The notes: a model not told the origin generated them from the letters alone. Positions 1-8,617 are shown, numbered from the stretch's first letter. The stretch: 64,000 nt of DNA from Streptomyces sclerotialus (GCF_040907265.1 NZ_JBFOHP010000002.1:1550001-1614000), one strand, 5' to 3'. A program made the numbers and translations.

Positions 1-468
1 CCACAGCCGCGGCAGCACCCAGGCGTGCGGGTCGGCCTCCTTCAGGTGGTACAGGCTCCGCTGGGCGGCGTATTCGCGCAGCTGGGAACGGGTGCCGGAG
101 CGCTCCAGGACATGGGAGACACCGTCCCCGCCGACCGGTTCGACGAGCAGGCCGTCCAGGGCGTCCGCCGCGCTCTCGTGTGCGGTGGCGTCGGCGCGCA
201 GCGCGTCGAGGAAGCGCCGCTCCAGTACGGCCCTCACCCGCAGCAGCTCCGGGTCCCACTCACGCGCCGGGTCCACCCCGGCGAAGCCGCGGTAGTGCAG
301 CTCGTACGCCACGTACAGCGCCAGCTGCAGGTCGTCGCCGTACGGGTCCGCCGTCGCGGCCGCGTCGCCCGCGTCCGGCGCGCCACCGTCGCGCAGCGCA
401 CCGATCACGGCTGCCGAGACCGGCCCCCGGTCGCGCGGCAGCTCCGGCCCGGTCAGCTCGTCGCTCAT
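1..468 (-). CDS. Iron-containing redox enzyme family protein (heme-oxygenase/TenA-like fold), partial
   Basis: The reading frame is open from an ATG at 468 to the window edge, giving 156 N-terminal residues; the C-terminus lies outside. The start follows a GGAGAAGAG ribosome-binding site. The stretch around residues 46-56 (DLQLALYVAYELHYRGFAG) and the HLKEADPHAWVLPRL segment near the cut end match actinobacterial proteins annotated as iron-containing redox enzyme family, helical diiron or heme-oxygenase-like proteins of about 330 residues. Substrate and reaction are not known to me. It follows the sigma factor gene on the same strand after 55 bases and could be cotranscribed with it. The metal ligands would lie mostly in the missing half, so catalytic status cannot be judged. 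Confidence 0.75.
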   Translation of the reverse strand, partial: MSDELTGPELPRDRGPVSAAVIGALRDGGAPDAGDAAATADPYGDDLQLALYVAYELHYRGFAGVDPAREWDPELLRVRAVLERRFLDALRADATAHESAADALDGLLVEPVGGDGVSHVLERSGTRSQLREYAAQRSLYHLKEADPHAWVLPRLW

Positions 469-523
469 CACTCTTCTCCACCCCTGAACACGGTCGGTGA
501 CTCTCACCGCCGCCGAGTGCCCC

Positions 524-1312
524 TCACGGCTGCGGTGTCACCTCGACCCGCACCAGGTGGCAGCACCGCTGGAGGATGCGGGAGACGTGCATCTGCGAGA
601 TGCCCACCTCCTCGGCGATCTGGCTCTGGGTCATGTCGCGGAAGAACCGCAGGTAGAGGATGACCCGTTCGCGCTGCGGCAGGGCTCGCAGCACGGGGGC
701 CGCGCACAGCCGCTCCTCGACCAGCTCCAGCTCCGGGTCCTCGTCGCCGAGGAAGTCGGCGAGGTGGAAGGAGTGGCCGGCGTCCGTGCTCATGGGGCAT
801 TCCAGCGACAGCGCCGTGTACGCGCCCTGCGCCTCCAGCCCCAGCACCACGTCGTCCTCGGACAGGCCGGTGTGCTCGGCCAGGTCGCCGATGGTGAGGG
901 TGGCGGAGCCGTTGCGGAATTCCAGCTGCTCGCGTGCCTGGTGGACGGTGGCGCGCAGCTCCTGCGTGCGGCGCGGTACGTGGACGGCCCACAGGTCGTC
1001 CCGGAAGTGCCGCCGCAGTTCGCCCAGGATGGTGGGGATCGCGTACGCCGGGAAGGGCGTGCCCGAGGCGGGATCGAACCGGTCGACGGCTTTGAGGAGG
1101 CCGACCGCGGCGACCTGCCGCAGGTCCTCCTCCGTCTCGCCGCGGCCGCTGTAGCGGCGCGCGAGGCGATTGGCCATCGGCAGCCAGTCGCAGACGATGC
1201 CCTCCCGCAGCTGCTTCCTGGCCGGGCAGTCCGGCAGCTGGGCCAGCCGGGCGAAGGCGGCATCGGTGTCCGGGGCATCCGGATGGCGGCGGAGCGCGGT
1301 GGAGGCGGCCAT
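524..1312 (-). CDS. RNA polymerase sigma factor, SigB/SigF/SigG subfamily (stress or sporulation type)
   Basis: 262 residues, the usual size for group 3 sigma-70 factors. Region 2 is recognisable around residues 35-110 (core-binding helices and the FPAYAIPTILGELRRHFRD stretch), region 3 follows with VPRRTQEL, and region 4 ends the protein with a helix-turn-helix (MTQSQIAEEVGISQMHVSRI). The SQMHVSR recognition helix is typical of the B/F/G family. Such factors direct osmotic, oxidative or developmental regulons and are usually held by an RsbW-like anti-sigma kinase. No such kinase is adjacent, although HATPase proteins occur elsewhere in the window. The ATG at 1312 follows a GGAAGGGAAGGG tract. 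A SigB-like promoter sits before the divergent neighbour at 1683, which may be a target. Confidence 0.93.
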   Translation of the reverse strand: MAASTALRRHPDAPDTDAAFARLAQLPDCPARKQLREGIVCDWLPMANRLARRYSGRGETEEDLRQVAAVGLLKAVDRFDPASGTPFPAYAIPTILGELRRHFRDDLWAVHVPRRTQELRATVHQAREQLEFRNGSATLTIGDLAEHTGLSEDDVVLGLEAQGAYTALSLECPMSTDAGHSFHLADFLGDEDPELELVEERLCAAPVLRALPQRERVILYLRFFRDMTQSQIAEEVGISQMHVSRILQRCCHLVRVEVTPQP

Positions 1313-1472
1313 GGCCCTTCCCTTCCGGCCGGGATTCCGGCACCGGCAGAATCACCAGGAACAGCGTGCAATTACTGCCCGCGCCCCGACTGCCGGACAG
1401 TTCTGTTTTCCAGCTAAAACACTCGTTTCCGCAAACCATCGGCGCCGACCACCGGGCAGGACGGGACCGCCC

Positions 1473-1497
1473 GGCAGCGAACCCTCGGTTCGCTGCC
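1473..1497. repeat. Perfect 11-bp inverted repeat with 3-base loop
   Basis: Arms GGCAGCGAACC (1473-1483) and GGTTCGCTGCC (1487-1497) are exact reverse complements around CTC. On the plus strand a CACATTTTCTC tail follows, so it could act as an intrinsic terminator for plus-strand read-through. It lies between divergent genes with no plus-strand gene before it, so an operator or a 5' leader structure for the sigma factor mRNA is at least as likely. Confidence 0.6.
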
Positions 1498-1647
1498 CAC
1501 ATTTTCTCACTTCACCGTCCGGTGCACGCGGATGCGGCATTCCCCCGCCGCTCTCCCGGTGCATCACGGCCTGCGCCGCACCCGGCGCCACCCGGCGTAC
1601 GCCCGGCCCCGGCCGGGAAAGCCCGCGCTGGTCCGAATGTGTGACAC

Positions 1648-1673
1648 GTGTCGTTTCCGGTACATCCGGGTAC
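1648..1673 (+). promoter_or_regulatory. Candidate SigB-type promoter
   Basis: GTGT at 1648-1651 and GGGTAC at 1668-1673 are separated by 16 bases, matching the published Streptomyces SigB consensus GNNT-N14-16-GGGTAY. Transcription would start near 1680, three bases before the ATG at 1683. No Shine-Dalgarno sequence precedes that ATG, so the message would be leaderless or nearly so. Confidence 0.5.
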
Positions 1674-1682
1674 CCGGCCGAC

Positions 1683-2018
1683 ATGACCAGCTTCGAGTCC
1701 TTGGCGGCTCCCAACCGTGACCTGCTCGTCGGCATCGGTCCGTTCGTCGCGGGCCTCGTCGTCGTGCTCCTTCTCATCGGTGCCGTGGGCTACGGTCTGC
1801 GGCGCAAGCGGCGTCGTTCGCAGCCGGCCCCCAATCAGCCGAGCGCGCCCATGGCAGGCGGGTACGAAACGGGAATGCGTACGGATGACGAGGTGACCGC
1901 CGACGGTCACCGCCGGATGCCGTACGAGTTCGACCAGACGCGTGGCACCCGCCCGTCGGACGGCGGTGAACCGCCGAAATGGCAGGAAGGCCACAGCGGC
2001 TCCTTCGGTAACGGCTGA
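1683..2018 (+). CDS. DUF6479-like small single-pass membrane protein
   Basis: 111 residues. A short N-terminus is followed by one strong transmembrane helix (about residues 14-37, GIGPFVAGLVVVLLLIGAVG), a basic stop-transfer RRKRRR, and a hydrophilic tail ending in WQEGHSGSFGNG. That tail and layout match Streptomyces proteins I recall as DUF6479, of unknown function. The ATG at 1683 is preferred because the helix begins soon after it, although the frame is open further upstream. There is no ribosome-binding site, but a SigB-like promoter ends ten bases before the start. Divergent from the sigma factor gene, it is a plausible stress-regulon member. Confidence 0.75.
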   Translation: MTSFESLAAPNRDLLVGIGPFVAGLVVVLLLIGAVGYGLRRKRRRSQPAPNQPSAPMAGGYETGMRTDDEVTADGHRRMPYEFDQTRGTRPSDGGEPPKWQEGHSGSFGNG

Positions 2019-2048
2019 CGCCTCGGGGCGCAGTGCCGCCGCCCTTCC

Positions 2049-2085
2049 GGAGCGGCCGTTCACGGAGAACGTGACCGGCCGCTCC
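2049..2085 (+). terminator. Hairpin terminator after the DUF6479-like gene
   Basis: GGAGCGGCCG (2049-2058) pairs with CGGCCGCTCC (2076-2085), and TCACG pairs with CGTGA inside it, with one mismatch and a GAGAA loop. It lies 30 bases past the stop at 2018. No U-tract follows, as is common in Streptomyces. Confidence 0.6.
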
Positions 2086-2233
2086 CAGACCTGCCCGGCC
2101 GCTCCGCCGAACGGATGAATCCCGCGGCCGGAAAGCGGTGGCCCGGGTATTTCCCGGATTGTTCCGGCGCCCTTCCGGTTAGCCATGCGAGCGAGGCATG
2201 CGCAGCCGCCCCATGGGCCCCGGAGGGAGTTCG

Positions 2234-3889
2234 GTGCAGGTGTTCCGACGGCGCGGAGCCCGGCCTGCGTACCGGGCCGAAGGGGCGGCCGCCACCGCGT
2301 TCACCGCCCTTGACCAGCGGCTTCCCCTCGTCGAAGGCGCCCGGGCACTGCTTCGCAAGGCCTTCCCCGACCACTGGTCCTTCCTGCTCGGGGAGCTCGC
2401 GCTCTACAGCTTCCTGGTGCTGGTACTGACCGGCACCTATCTCACGCTGTTCTTCGACCCGAGCACGGCGGAGACCGTTTACCACGGCCGCCACATTGCG
2501 CTCGACGGTACGCGGATGTCCCATGCGTACGCCTCCACCCTCGACATCAGTTTCGAGGTGCGCGGCGGTCTGCTGATCCGGCAGATCCACCACTGGTCGT
2601 CGCTGGTGTTCGTGGCCGCGGTCGGTGTGCACCTGCTCCGTGTCTTTTTCACCGGGGCTTTCCGGCGGCCCCGCGAAGTGAACTGGATGATCGGCGTGAC
2701 GCTGTTCATGCTGGCGCTGCTGGAGGGTTTCGCCGGCTACTCCCTCCCGGACGATTCACTGTCCGGTACGGGACTGCGCACGGCCAACGCGATCGTCTCT
2801 TCCATTCCCCTCGTCGGCAGCTATCTGAATTTCTTCCTCTGGCAGGGCGCCTATCCCGGGACGGGCCTCATTCCGCGGCTCTACGTGCTGCACATCCTCC
2901 TCATTCCGGGAATCATCCTCGCGCTGGTCGCCCTGCACCTGATGCTCGTGGTCGTCCTCAAACACACGCACTGGAACAAGCGCGGCCACACCAACCGGAA
3001 CGTCGTCGGCCAGCCGATGGTCCCGCAGTTCACCATGAAGTCCACCGGCCTCTTCATGATGATTTCCGGCGTACTGGCCTGCCTCGGTGCGGTGGCCCAG
3101 ATCAATCCGGTCTGGGATTACGGTCCGTACCGCCCGGACCAGGTGGCCACCGACGCCCAGCCCGACTGGTACGTGGGATTCCTGGAAGGCGGCCTGCGGC
3201 TCATGCCGCCTTTCGAGACGAATCTGTGGGGCCATACCGTGATGTGGAACGTCTTCGTTCCCACTCTGGTGCTCCCCGGCCTGCTCTTCCTCACGCTGTA
3301 CCTGTATCCGTTCTTCGAGCGCTGGGTGACCGGGGACCGCGCCGAACACCACCTGTGCGACCGGCCCCGGAACCGGCCCACCCGCACCGCGCTGGGCGTG
3401 GCCGCCGTCGTCTTCTACGCCGTCCTGCTGCTGGGCGGCGGCAACGACGTGATCGCCTACAGCTTCCGGGTCTCGGTGAACGCGCTCACCTGGGTCCTGC
3501 GCGTCGCCCTCGTGGTGGCCCCGGTGCTCGCCTTCCGGCTCACCAAGCGGCTCTGCCTCGCCCTCCAGGCGGCCGACCGCGAGCTGCTCACCGAAGGCGA
3601 GGAGACCGGCGAGGTCACGCAGCACGTCCATGGCGAGCTGAGTGGTGGCCGCACCGGCATCTCAGCCGACCGCGCGTACCGCATCCTCGTACGCGACGTC
3701 CCCGAGCCGCTGCCGCGCCCTGCGGACGGCCGTACGGCACGCGGGCAGCGGCTGCGGATCGCGCTGAGCGGCTGGTACTACCGCGATCACGTGCCGCTGC
3801 CGGTCGCCCCCGGACAGCGGCGGGAGATCGCCGAGCGGACCGCGGGCCCGGCGCGGGAGACGGCCGGGCCGCCGGACTCCGCGCGGTAG
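2234..3889 (+). CDS. qcrB: Cytochrome b subunit of a bc-type menaquinol-cytochrome c reductase, stand-alone paralogue (QcrB-like)
   Basis: About 551 residues with the size and topology of actinobacterial QcrB. Paired heme-ligand histidines are visible in helix B (RQIHHW with a second His in VGVHLLRVFF) and helix D (LYVLHILLIPG with ALHLMLVV). GYSLPDDSLSGTGLR and WDYGPYRPDQV are hallmark family segments, and a long cytoplasmic tail follows the last helix. The protein would pass electrons from menaquinol to cytochrome c in the membrane. qcrC and qcrA are absent here, so this is a second copy outside the main cluster. The GTG at 2234 follows GGAGGGAG at ideal spacing; an ATG at 2198 is the alternative. 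It converges on ctaF and ctaD with a 12-base gap. Confidence 0.9.
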   Translation: MQVFRRRGARPAYRAEGAAATAFTALDQRLPLVEGARALLRKAFPDHWSFLLGELALYSFLVLVLTGTYLTLFFDPSTAETVYHGRHIALDGTRMSHAYASTLDISFEVRGGLLIRQIHHWSSLVFVAAVGVHLLRVFFTGAFRRPREVNWMIGVTLFMLALLEGFAGYSLPDDSLSGTGLRTANAIVSSIPLVGSYLNFFLWQGAYPGTGLIPRLYVLHILLIPGIILALVALHLMLVVVLKHTHWNKRGHTNRNVVGQPMVPQFTMKSTGLFMMISGVLACLGAVAQINPVWDYGPYRPDQVATDAQPDWYVGFLEGGLRLMPPFETNLWGHTVMWNVFVPTLVLPGLLFLTLYLYPFFERWVTGDRAEHHLCDRPRNRPTRTALGVAAVVFYAVLLLGGGNDVIAYSFRVSVNALTWVLRVALVVAPVLAFRLTKRLCLALQAADRELLTEGEETGEVTQHVHGELSGGRTGISADRAYRILVRDVPEPLPRPADGRTARGQRLRIALSGWYYRDHVPLPVAPGQRREIAERTAGPARETAGPPDSAR

Positions 3890-3901
3890 CCCCGCCGCCC
3901 G

Positions 3902-4285
3902 CTACCGGTCGTTGAACTCGAAGACCATCCCGAAGGCGCCGGCCACCAGCAGCCCGAAGCCGATGAGGAAGAGCCACAGACCATAGACGATGCCCAGGCC
4001 CGCCACCGCGGCGCCGAGCGCGGTCAGCGGCGGGTATCCGCTCTTCGGCGGGAAGAAGGCCAGCCGCCCGGCCCGCTCCCGGATCTCCCCCTGCTTGTCG
4101 TCCTCCGGCCGGGCGCCCCGGCGCCGGTGGTTCGCCGTGCAGAAGGCGGACACCAGAGCCGCCATCAGGCAGGACACGGTCAGCGCCGCCACCCCCGCGG
4201 GCTCCAGCGACAGCAGCGCGTAGACGACGTCGACGACGAGGAAGAACACCGCGACGCCGCCGAAGAGGTAGGCCTCGATCTTCAT
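3902..4285 (-). CDS. ctaF: Cytochrome c oxidase subunit IV (CtaF-like)
   Basis: 127 residues with four hydrophobic segments: residues 4-22 and 30-48, then 88-105 and 105-121 after a charged central loop. This is the layout of the actinobacterial fourth subunit of aa3 oxidase. The N-terminus [15 protein letters not shown] is the family signature. Its ATG overlaps the stop of ctaD in an ATGA, so translation is probably coupled. It would stabilise the oxidase in the membrane. The main-chain ctaC and ctaE genes are not nearby, so this is an accessory copy belonging with the adjacent ctaD. Confidence 0.88.
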   Translation of the reverse strand: MKIEAYLFGGVAVFFLVVDVVYALLSLEPAGVAALTVSCLMAALVSAFCTANHRRRGARPEDDKQGEIRERAGRLAFFPPKSGYPPLTALGAAVAGLGIVYGLWLFLIGFGLLVAGAFGMVFEFNDR

Positions 4286-5991
4286 GCGCTGGGCTCTCCG
4301 TGCGGGTCGGGGGTCGGTTCCTGCGCGCCGTGCTCGCCGGCGGGCAGCCGGTACGCCTCGGGGTGGTGCAGGTCGAAGGCGGGCGAGTCGGAGCGCACGC
4401 GGGGCAGCGTGTGGAAGTTGTGCCGCGGCGGCGGGCAGGAGGTGGCCCACTCCAGCGACCTGCCCCAGCCCCAGGGGTCGTCGGCCTGCACCTTCGCGGC
4501 GTACTTGGCGGTCCTCCAGACGTTGTACAGGAACGGCAGCGTCGACAGGCCGAGGAGGAAGGCACCGAGGGAGGAGAGGGTGTTGAGGGTGGTGAAGCCG
4601 TCGGCCGCGAGGTAGTCGGCGTACCGCCGGGGCATGCCCTCGGAGCCCAGCCAGTGCTGGACCAGGAAGGTGAGCTGGAAGCCCGCGAACAGCGTCCAGA
4701 AATGGATCTTCCCGAGCCGTTCGTCGAGCATCCGGCCGGTCAGCTTGGGCCACCAGAAGTAGAAGCCGCCGAACATCGCGAAGACCACCGTCCCGAAGAG
4801 GACGTAGTGCAGGTGAGCGACGATGAAGTAGGTGTCGGTGACGTGGAGGTCCAGCGGCGGCGAGGCGATCAGCACCCCGCTCAGCCCGCCGAGCAGGAAC
4901 GTCACCAGGAAGCCGCCGGCCCACAGCATCGGCGTCTCGAAGGAGAGGCTGCCGCGCCACATCGTGCCGATCCAGTTGAAGAACTTCACCCCCGTGGGCG
5001 CCGCGATCAGGAACGACATCAGCGAGAAGAACGGCAGCAGCACCGCGCCGGTGGCGAACATGTGGTGCGCCCAGACGGTCGCCGAGAGCATCGTGATGGC
5101 GATGGTCGCACCGACCATGCCGACGTAGCCGAAGACCGGCTTGCGGCTGAAGACCGGCACGATCTCGGTGATCACCCCGAAGAACGGCAGCGCCACGATG
5201 TAGACCTCGGGGTGTCCGAAGAACCAGAACAGGTGCTGCCACAGGACCGCCCCGCCGTTCGCCGCGTCGAAGACGTGCGCCCCGAACTTCCGGTCCGCGA
5301 GCAGCGCGAAGAGCGCGGCCGTGAGGACCGGGAAGGCCAGCAGGGCGAGGATCGAGGTGAACAGCACGTTCCAGGTGAAGATCGGCATCCGGAACATCGT
5401 CATGCCGGGCGCGCGCAGGCACATGATGGTCGCGATGAAGTTCACCGAGCCCAGCGTCGTGCTGAGCCCGGAGAGGATCAGGCCCGTCGCCCACAGGTCG
5501 CCGCCCTCCCCCGGCGTGCGCACGGCCCCGTTGAGCGGCGCGTACGCGAACCACCCGAAGGACGCGGCGCCCTGCGGGGTGAGGAAGCCGGCGACGACCA
5601 TCAGGCCGCCGAGGAGGAACAGCCAGTAGGTGAGCGCGTTCAGCCGGGGGAAGGCGACGTCCGGGGCGCCGATCTGCAGCGGCATGACGGCGTTGGCGAA
5701 CCCGGCGAACATCGGCGTCGCGAAGAGCAGCATCATGATCGTGCCGTGGATCGTGAACAGCTGGTTGTACTGCTCGGACGAGACCAGCTGCATCCCCGGG
5801 CGGGCCAGTTCGGTCCGCATCAGCATCGCCAGCGCCCCGGCGAACAGGAAGAACGCGAAGGCGGTCACGAGGTAGAGGTTGCCGATCACCTTGTGGTCGG
5901 TGGTGGTCAGCCAGCCGCGGATGCGGCTGCCGGTCTCGACACGGCGCGCCGCGGCGGCCTCCGCGCGCGCCTGCCGCTCAACGTGGACCAC
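4282..5991 (-). CDS. ctaD: Cytochrome c oxidase subunit I (CtaD), accessory paralogue
   Basis: 569 residues, normal for aa3-type CtaD. Twelve membrane helices are expected. Visible metal sites are FTIHGTIMM (heme a ligand, near residue 85), WFFGHPEVY (CuB His and the cross-linked Tyr, near 255), WAHHMF (two CuB His, near 305) and [12 protein letters not shown] (heme a3 and a ligands, near 390). TTTDHKVIG lies at the N-terminus. The enzyme reduces O2 to water and pumps protons. The GTG at 5991 follows GGAGG at good spacing. The gene is coupled to ctaF and converges with an orphan qcrB, suggesting a dispersed second terminal respiratory branch. Confidence 0.93.
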   Translation of the reverse strand: MVHVERQARAEAAAARRVETGSRIRGWLTTTDHKVIGNLYLVTAFAFFLFAGALAMLMRTELARPGMQLVSSEQYNQLFTIHGTIMMLLFATPMFAGFANAVMPLQIGAPDVAFPRLNALTYWLFLLGGLMVVAGFLTPQGAASFGWFAYAPLNGAVRTPGEGGDLWATGLILSGLSTTLGSVNFIATIMCLRAPGMTMFRMPIFTWNVLFTSILALLAFPVLTAALFALLADRKFGAHVFDAANGGAVLWQHLFWFFGHPEVYIVALPFFGVITEIVPVFSRKPVFGYVGMVGATIAITMLSATVWAHHMFATGAVLLPFFSLMSFLIAAPTGVKFFNWIGTMWRGSLSFETPMLWAGGFLVTFLLGGLSGVLIASPPLDLHVTDTYFIVAHLHYVLFGTVVFAMFGGFYFWWPKLTGRMLDERLGKIHFWTLFAGFQLTFLVQHWLGSEGMPRRYADYLAADGFTTLNTLSSLGAFLLGLSTLPFLYNVWRTAKYAAKVQADDPWGWGRSLEWATSCPPPRHNFHTLPRVRSDSPAFDLHHPEAYRLPAGEHGAQEPTPDPHGEPSA

Positions 5992-6246
5992 CGATTGCCT
6001 CCGTCCGACCGGTCCGTCCCCGTCAGCCTGTCACCACCGGCGGTGTTTCCCGCGAACCGCGGCGCACGGCGCCCGGCCGCCACCCGTAAGGAGCACCCAC
6101 GGTTCGGCGCACGGTCAGGTCATCGGCACCGCCTGGTCACGCAATGATCGCGAGACGGGGTTTCGCTGCGTCCTCGTACACCGCAAGAATTGCCCTGCGC
6201 ATCATGCGCCTCGCCAGCCCCCCACCGACGAAGAGGTCACCCGCCC

Positions 6247-8304
6247 ATGCCGCATCTGGACCGCCGCCGCTTCCTGCAACTCGCCGGAGGCACCGCGGCC
6301 TTCACCGCGCTCTCGGGCAGCATCGCCCGCGCCGCCGCGATCCCGGCCCGGCACCGCTCCGGCACCATCGACGACGTCGAGCACATCGTCGTACTGATGC
6401 AGGAGAACCGTTCCTTCGACCACTACTTCGGCTCGCTCCGCGGCGTACGCGGCTTCGGCGACCCGCGCCCCGTGACGCTGCCCAGCGGCAAGCCGGTGTG
6501 GCACCAGTCGGACGGCACGAAGGAGGTACTGCCCTTCCGGCCGGAGGCCGACAACCTGGGCCTGCAGTTCATCCAGGACCTCAACCACGACTGGGCCGGC
6601 AGCCACCGGGCGTGGAACGAGGGCAAGTACGACCAGTGGATACCCGCCAAGTCGGCGACGACCATGGCGTACCTGACGCGTGCGGACATCCCCTTCCACT
6701 ACGCCCTCGCCGACACCTTCACGATCTGCGACGCGTACCACTGCTCGCTGATCGGCTCCACCGACCCCAATCGCTACTACCTGTGGACCGGGTACACCGG
6801 CAACGACGGCACCGGCGGCGGCCCGGTCCTCGGCAACGAAGAGGCCGGCTACAGCTGGACCACCTACCCCGAGCGGCTGGAGAAGGCGGGCGTCTCCTGG
6901 AAGATCTACCAGGACATCGGCGACGGGCTCGACGCGGACGGCAAGTGGGGCTGGATCGACGACGCCTACCGCGGCACGTACGGCGACAACTCGCTGCTGT
7001 ACTTCGACCAGTACCGGAACGCGAAGCCCGGCGACCCGCTGTACGACAAGGCCCGCACGGGCACGGACATCAAGGCGGGCGGCGGCCTCTTCGACCAGCT
7101 CCGGGCCGACGTCAAGGGCGGCAAGCTGCCGAAGATCTCCTGGATCGTGGCGCCCGAGGCGTTCACCGAGCACCCCAACTGGCCCGCGAACTACGGCGCC
7201 TGGTACATCTCCCAGATCCTGGACGCGCTCACCTCCGACCCCGACGTGTGGAGCAGGACCGCCCTCTTCGTCACCTACGACGAGAACGACGGCTTCTTCG
7301 ACCACGTCGTGCCGCCGTACCCGCCGTCCTCCGACGCGCAGGGCCGCTCCACCGTGGACGTCGGCCCCGACCTCTACGAGGGCGGCAAGGGCTACGCCGC
7401 AGGGCCGTACGGCCTGGGCCAGCGCGTGCCGATGCTGGTCCTCTCGCCCTGGAGCAAGGGCGGCTACGTCTGCTCCGAGACCTTCGACCACACCTCCGTC
7501 ATCCGCTTCATGGAGCGCCGCTTCGGCGTCCACGAGCCGCACATCTCGCCCTGGCGGCGGGCCATCTGCGGCGACCTGACCTCGGCCTTCGACTTCGCGC
7601 ACCCCGACACCCGGCCGGTCGCCCTCCCGGACACCGAGGGCTACCGCCCGCCGGACGGCGACCGGCACGACGACTACGTCCCGAAGCCGCCCGCCGAACC
7701 GTCCCTCCCCCGCCAGGAGAAGGGCTCCCGCCCGGCCCGCGCCCTGCCCTACGCCCCGTACGCCGACGGCGCGGCCGACCCCGCGGCGGGGAAGTACACG
7801 CTCACCCTCAGCGGCGGCGACAAGGCGGGGGCCGCCTTCTACGTCACCGCGGGGAACCGCGGCGACGGCCCCTGGACGTACACCGCCGCCGCGGGCAGGC
7901 CGGTCTCCGACACCTGGAACACCGCCTACTCCGAGGGCCGGTACGACCTGTCTGTGTTCGGCCCGAACGGCTTCCTGCGCGTCTTCAAGGGACCGGGGAG
8001 GACCGCGGGCCCGGAGGTGACCGCGCGCCACGACGCCACCACCGGCAACGTGAAGCTGACCTTCACCAACCGCGGCCGTACCGACGCGGACCTCACGCTG
8101 GCCGACGCCTACGGCAGCCCCGCGCAGACGTTCAAGGTCCGGGCCGGCGCCACCGTCACCCACACCGTCGACCTGCGCCCGAGCAAGCGCTGGTACGACC
8201 TGTCGGTGACCTCGGAGGGCGACGCGGCATTCCTGCGCCGCTTCGCCGGCCACGTCGAGACCGGCGAACCAGGCGTCAGCGACCCGGCGATCCGCACCGT
8301 CTGA
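6247..8304 (+). CDS. Secreted phosphocholine-type phospholipase C / acid phosphatase family phosphoesterase
   Basis: 685 residues. The N-terminus MPHLDRRRFLQLAGG is a twin-arginine signal with a hydrophobic core and an ARAAA cleavage region near residue 30. The catalytic phosphoesterase domain has HIVVLMQENRSFDHYFGSLRG, the nucleophile-containing signature of bacterial non-hemolytic phospholipase C and AcpA. ENDGFFDHVVPP is a second active-site motif near residue 360. Two C-terminal beta-rich repeats (from about residue 510) match the DUF756 domains of these enzymes. It would cleave phospholipid head groups outside the cell, probably for phosphate supply. The ATG at 6247 sits 10 bases after GAAGAGG. 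The 3' end lies inside a 20-bp tandem repeat. Confidence 0.9.
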   Translation: MPHLDRRRFLQLAGGTAAFTALSGSIARAAAIPARHRSGTIDDVEHIVVLMQENRSFDHYFGSLRGVRGFGDPRPVTLPSGKPVWHQSDGTKEVLPFRPEADNLGLQFIQDLNHDWAGSHRAWNEGKYDQWIPAKSATTMAYLTRADIPFHYALADTFTICDAYHCSLIGSTDPNRYYLWTGYTGNDGTGGGPVLGNEEAGYSWTTYPERLEKAGVSWKIYQDIGDGLDADGKWGWIDDAYRGTYGDNSLLYFDQYRNAKPGDPLYDKARTGTDIKAGGGLFDQLRADVKGGKLPKISWIVAPEAFTEHPNWPANYGAWYISQILDALTSDPDVWSRTALFVTYDENDGFFDHVVPPYPPSSDAQGRSTVDVGPDLYEGGKGYAAGPYGLGQRVPMLVLSPWSKGGYVCSETFDHTSVIRFMERRFGVHEPHISPWRRAICGDLTSAFDFAHPDTRPVALPDTEGYRPPDGDRHDDYVPKPPAEPSLPRQEKGSRPARALPYAPYADGAADPAAGKYTLTLSGGDKAGAAFYVTAGNRGDGPWTYTAAAGRPVSDTWNTAYSEGRYDLSVFGPNGFLRVFKGPGRTAGPEVTARHDATTGNVKLTFTNRGRTDADLTLADAYGSPAQTFKVRAGATVTHTVDLRPSKRWYDLSVTSEGDAAFLRRFAGHVETGEPGVSDPAIRTV

Positions 8305-8349
8305 CACTCATCCGCACCGTCCGACACTGATGCGCACCGTCCGACACTG
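8290..8349 (+). repeat. Three tandem 20-bp repeats spanning the phospholipase stop codon
   Basis: Units at 8290-8309, 8310-8329 and 8330-8349 share ATCCGCACCGTCCGACACTG, with one or two substitutions in units 1 and 3. The first unit contains the TGA stop (8302-8304) as CGTCTGACAC where the others have CGTCCGACAC. The array looks like a local triplication of the gene's last codons. Confidence 0.85.
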
Positions 8350-8613
8350 CGGTCGTGTCCCCGGCCGCCCCCTCCGGGGCGGCGGCCGGGCGCTCGGCCG
8401 CCGCCGGGCCGCCTGCCTGTCCCTTCCCGCTGCCGGAGATCGGCTTCGGTTCGATAACGGTGAAGGAATTGTGTTGGTTCGACAGTGCAAATGTTGCTTA
8501 AAGTAACTTTGGCGGTGGACCCGGAGCCGCCGGTCACCCGGGCCGCCCCTACGTGAGGGGACTGTCGAACGGGAGCGGATGCGCGTGGAGCGAGCTGCGG
8601 AGCGGAACGAGCG
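8305..8613. other. Intergenic region between phospholipase C and the PP2C phosphatase
   Basis: About 310 bases. It holds the tail of the 20-bp repeats, a GC-rich terminator hairpin (8360-8390), and a relatively A/T-rich stretch near 8440-8515 that is the likely promoter zone. A 12-codon mini-ORF just before the phosphatase is annotated separately. Confidence 0.7.
8360..8390 (+). terminator. GC-rich hairpin after phospholipase C
   Basis: CCCGGCCGCC (8360-8369) pairs with GGCGGCCGGG (8381-8390) around an 11-base loop that can itself form G-C pairs. It lies about 55 bases past the stop codon. Confidence 0.5.
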
Positions 8614-8617
8614 GTGA
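8579..8617 (+). CDS. Possible 12-residue leader peptide coupled to the phosphatase
   Basis: An ATG at 8579 preceded by CGGGAGCGG opens MRVERAAERNER and ends with a TGA that overlaps the GTG of the phosphatase (GTGA at 8614-8617). Arrangement and ribosome-binding site suggest translational coupling. The purine-rich end of the mini-ORF (GGAACGAGCG) also serves as the phosphatase ribosome-binding site. It could be a chance frame. Confidence 0.3.
   Translation: MRVERAAERNER

Larger units (their letters stand above)
1313..1682. other. Intergenic region between divergent sigma factor and DUF6479 genes
   Basis: About 370 bases without a convincing gene. It holds a perfect 11-bp inverted repeat (1473-1497, annotated separately), an A/T-richer patch around 1400-1440, and a SigB-like promoter at 1648-1673. 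No clear promoter for the sigma factor itself could be assigned. Confidence 0.7.

Noticed and set aside
497..1417. Long plus-strand open frame opposite the sigma factor
   Set aside because: Antisense of a clear sigma-70 gene with no family motifs; typical GC-rich shadow.
4300..6147. 615-residue plus-strand frame opposite ctaD
   Set aside because: His/Glu/Arg-rich shadow of cytochrome oxidase; no start signal.
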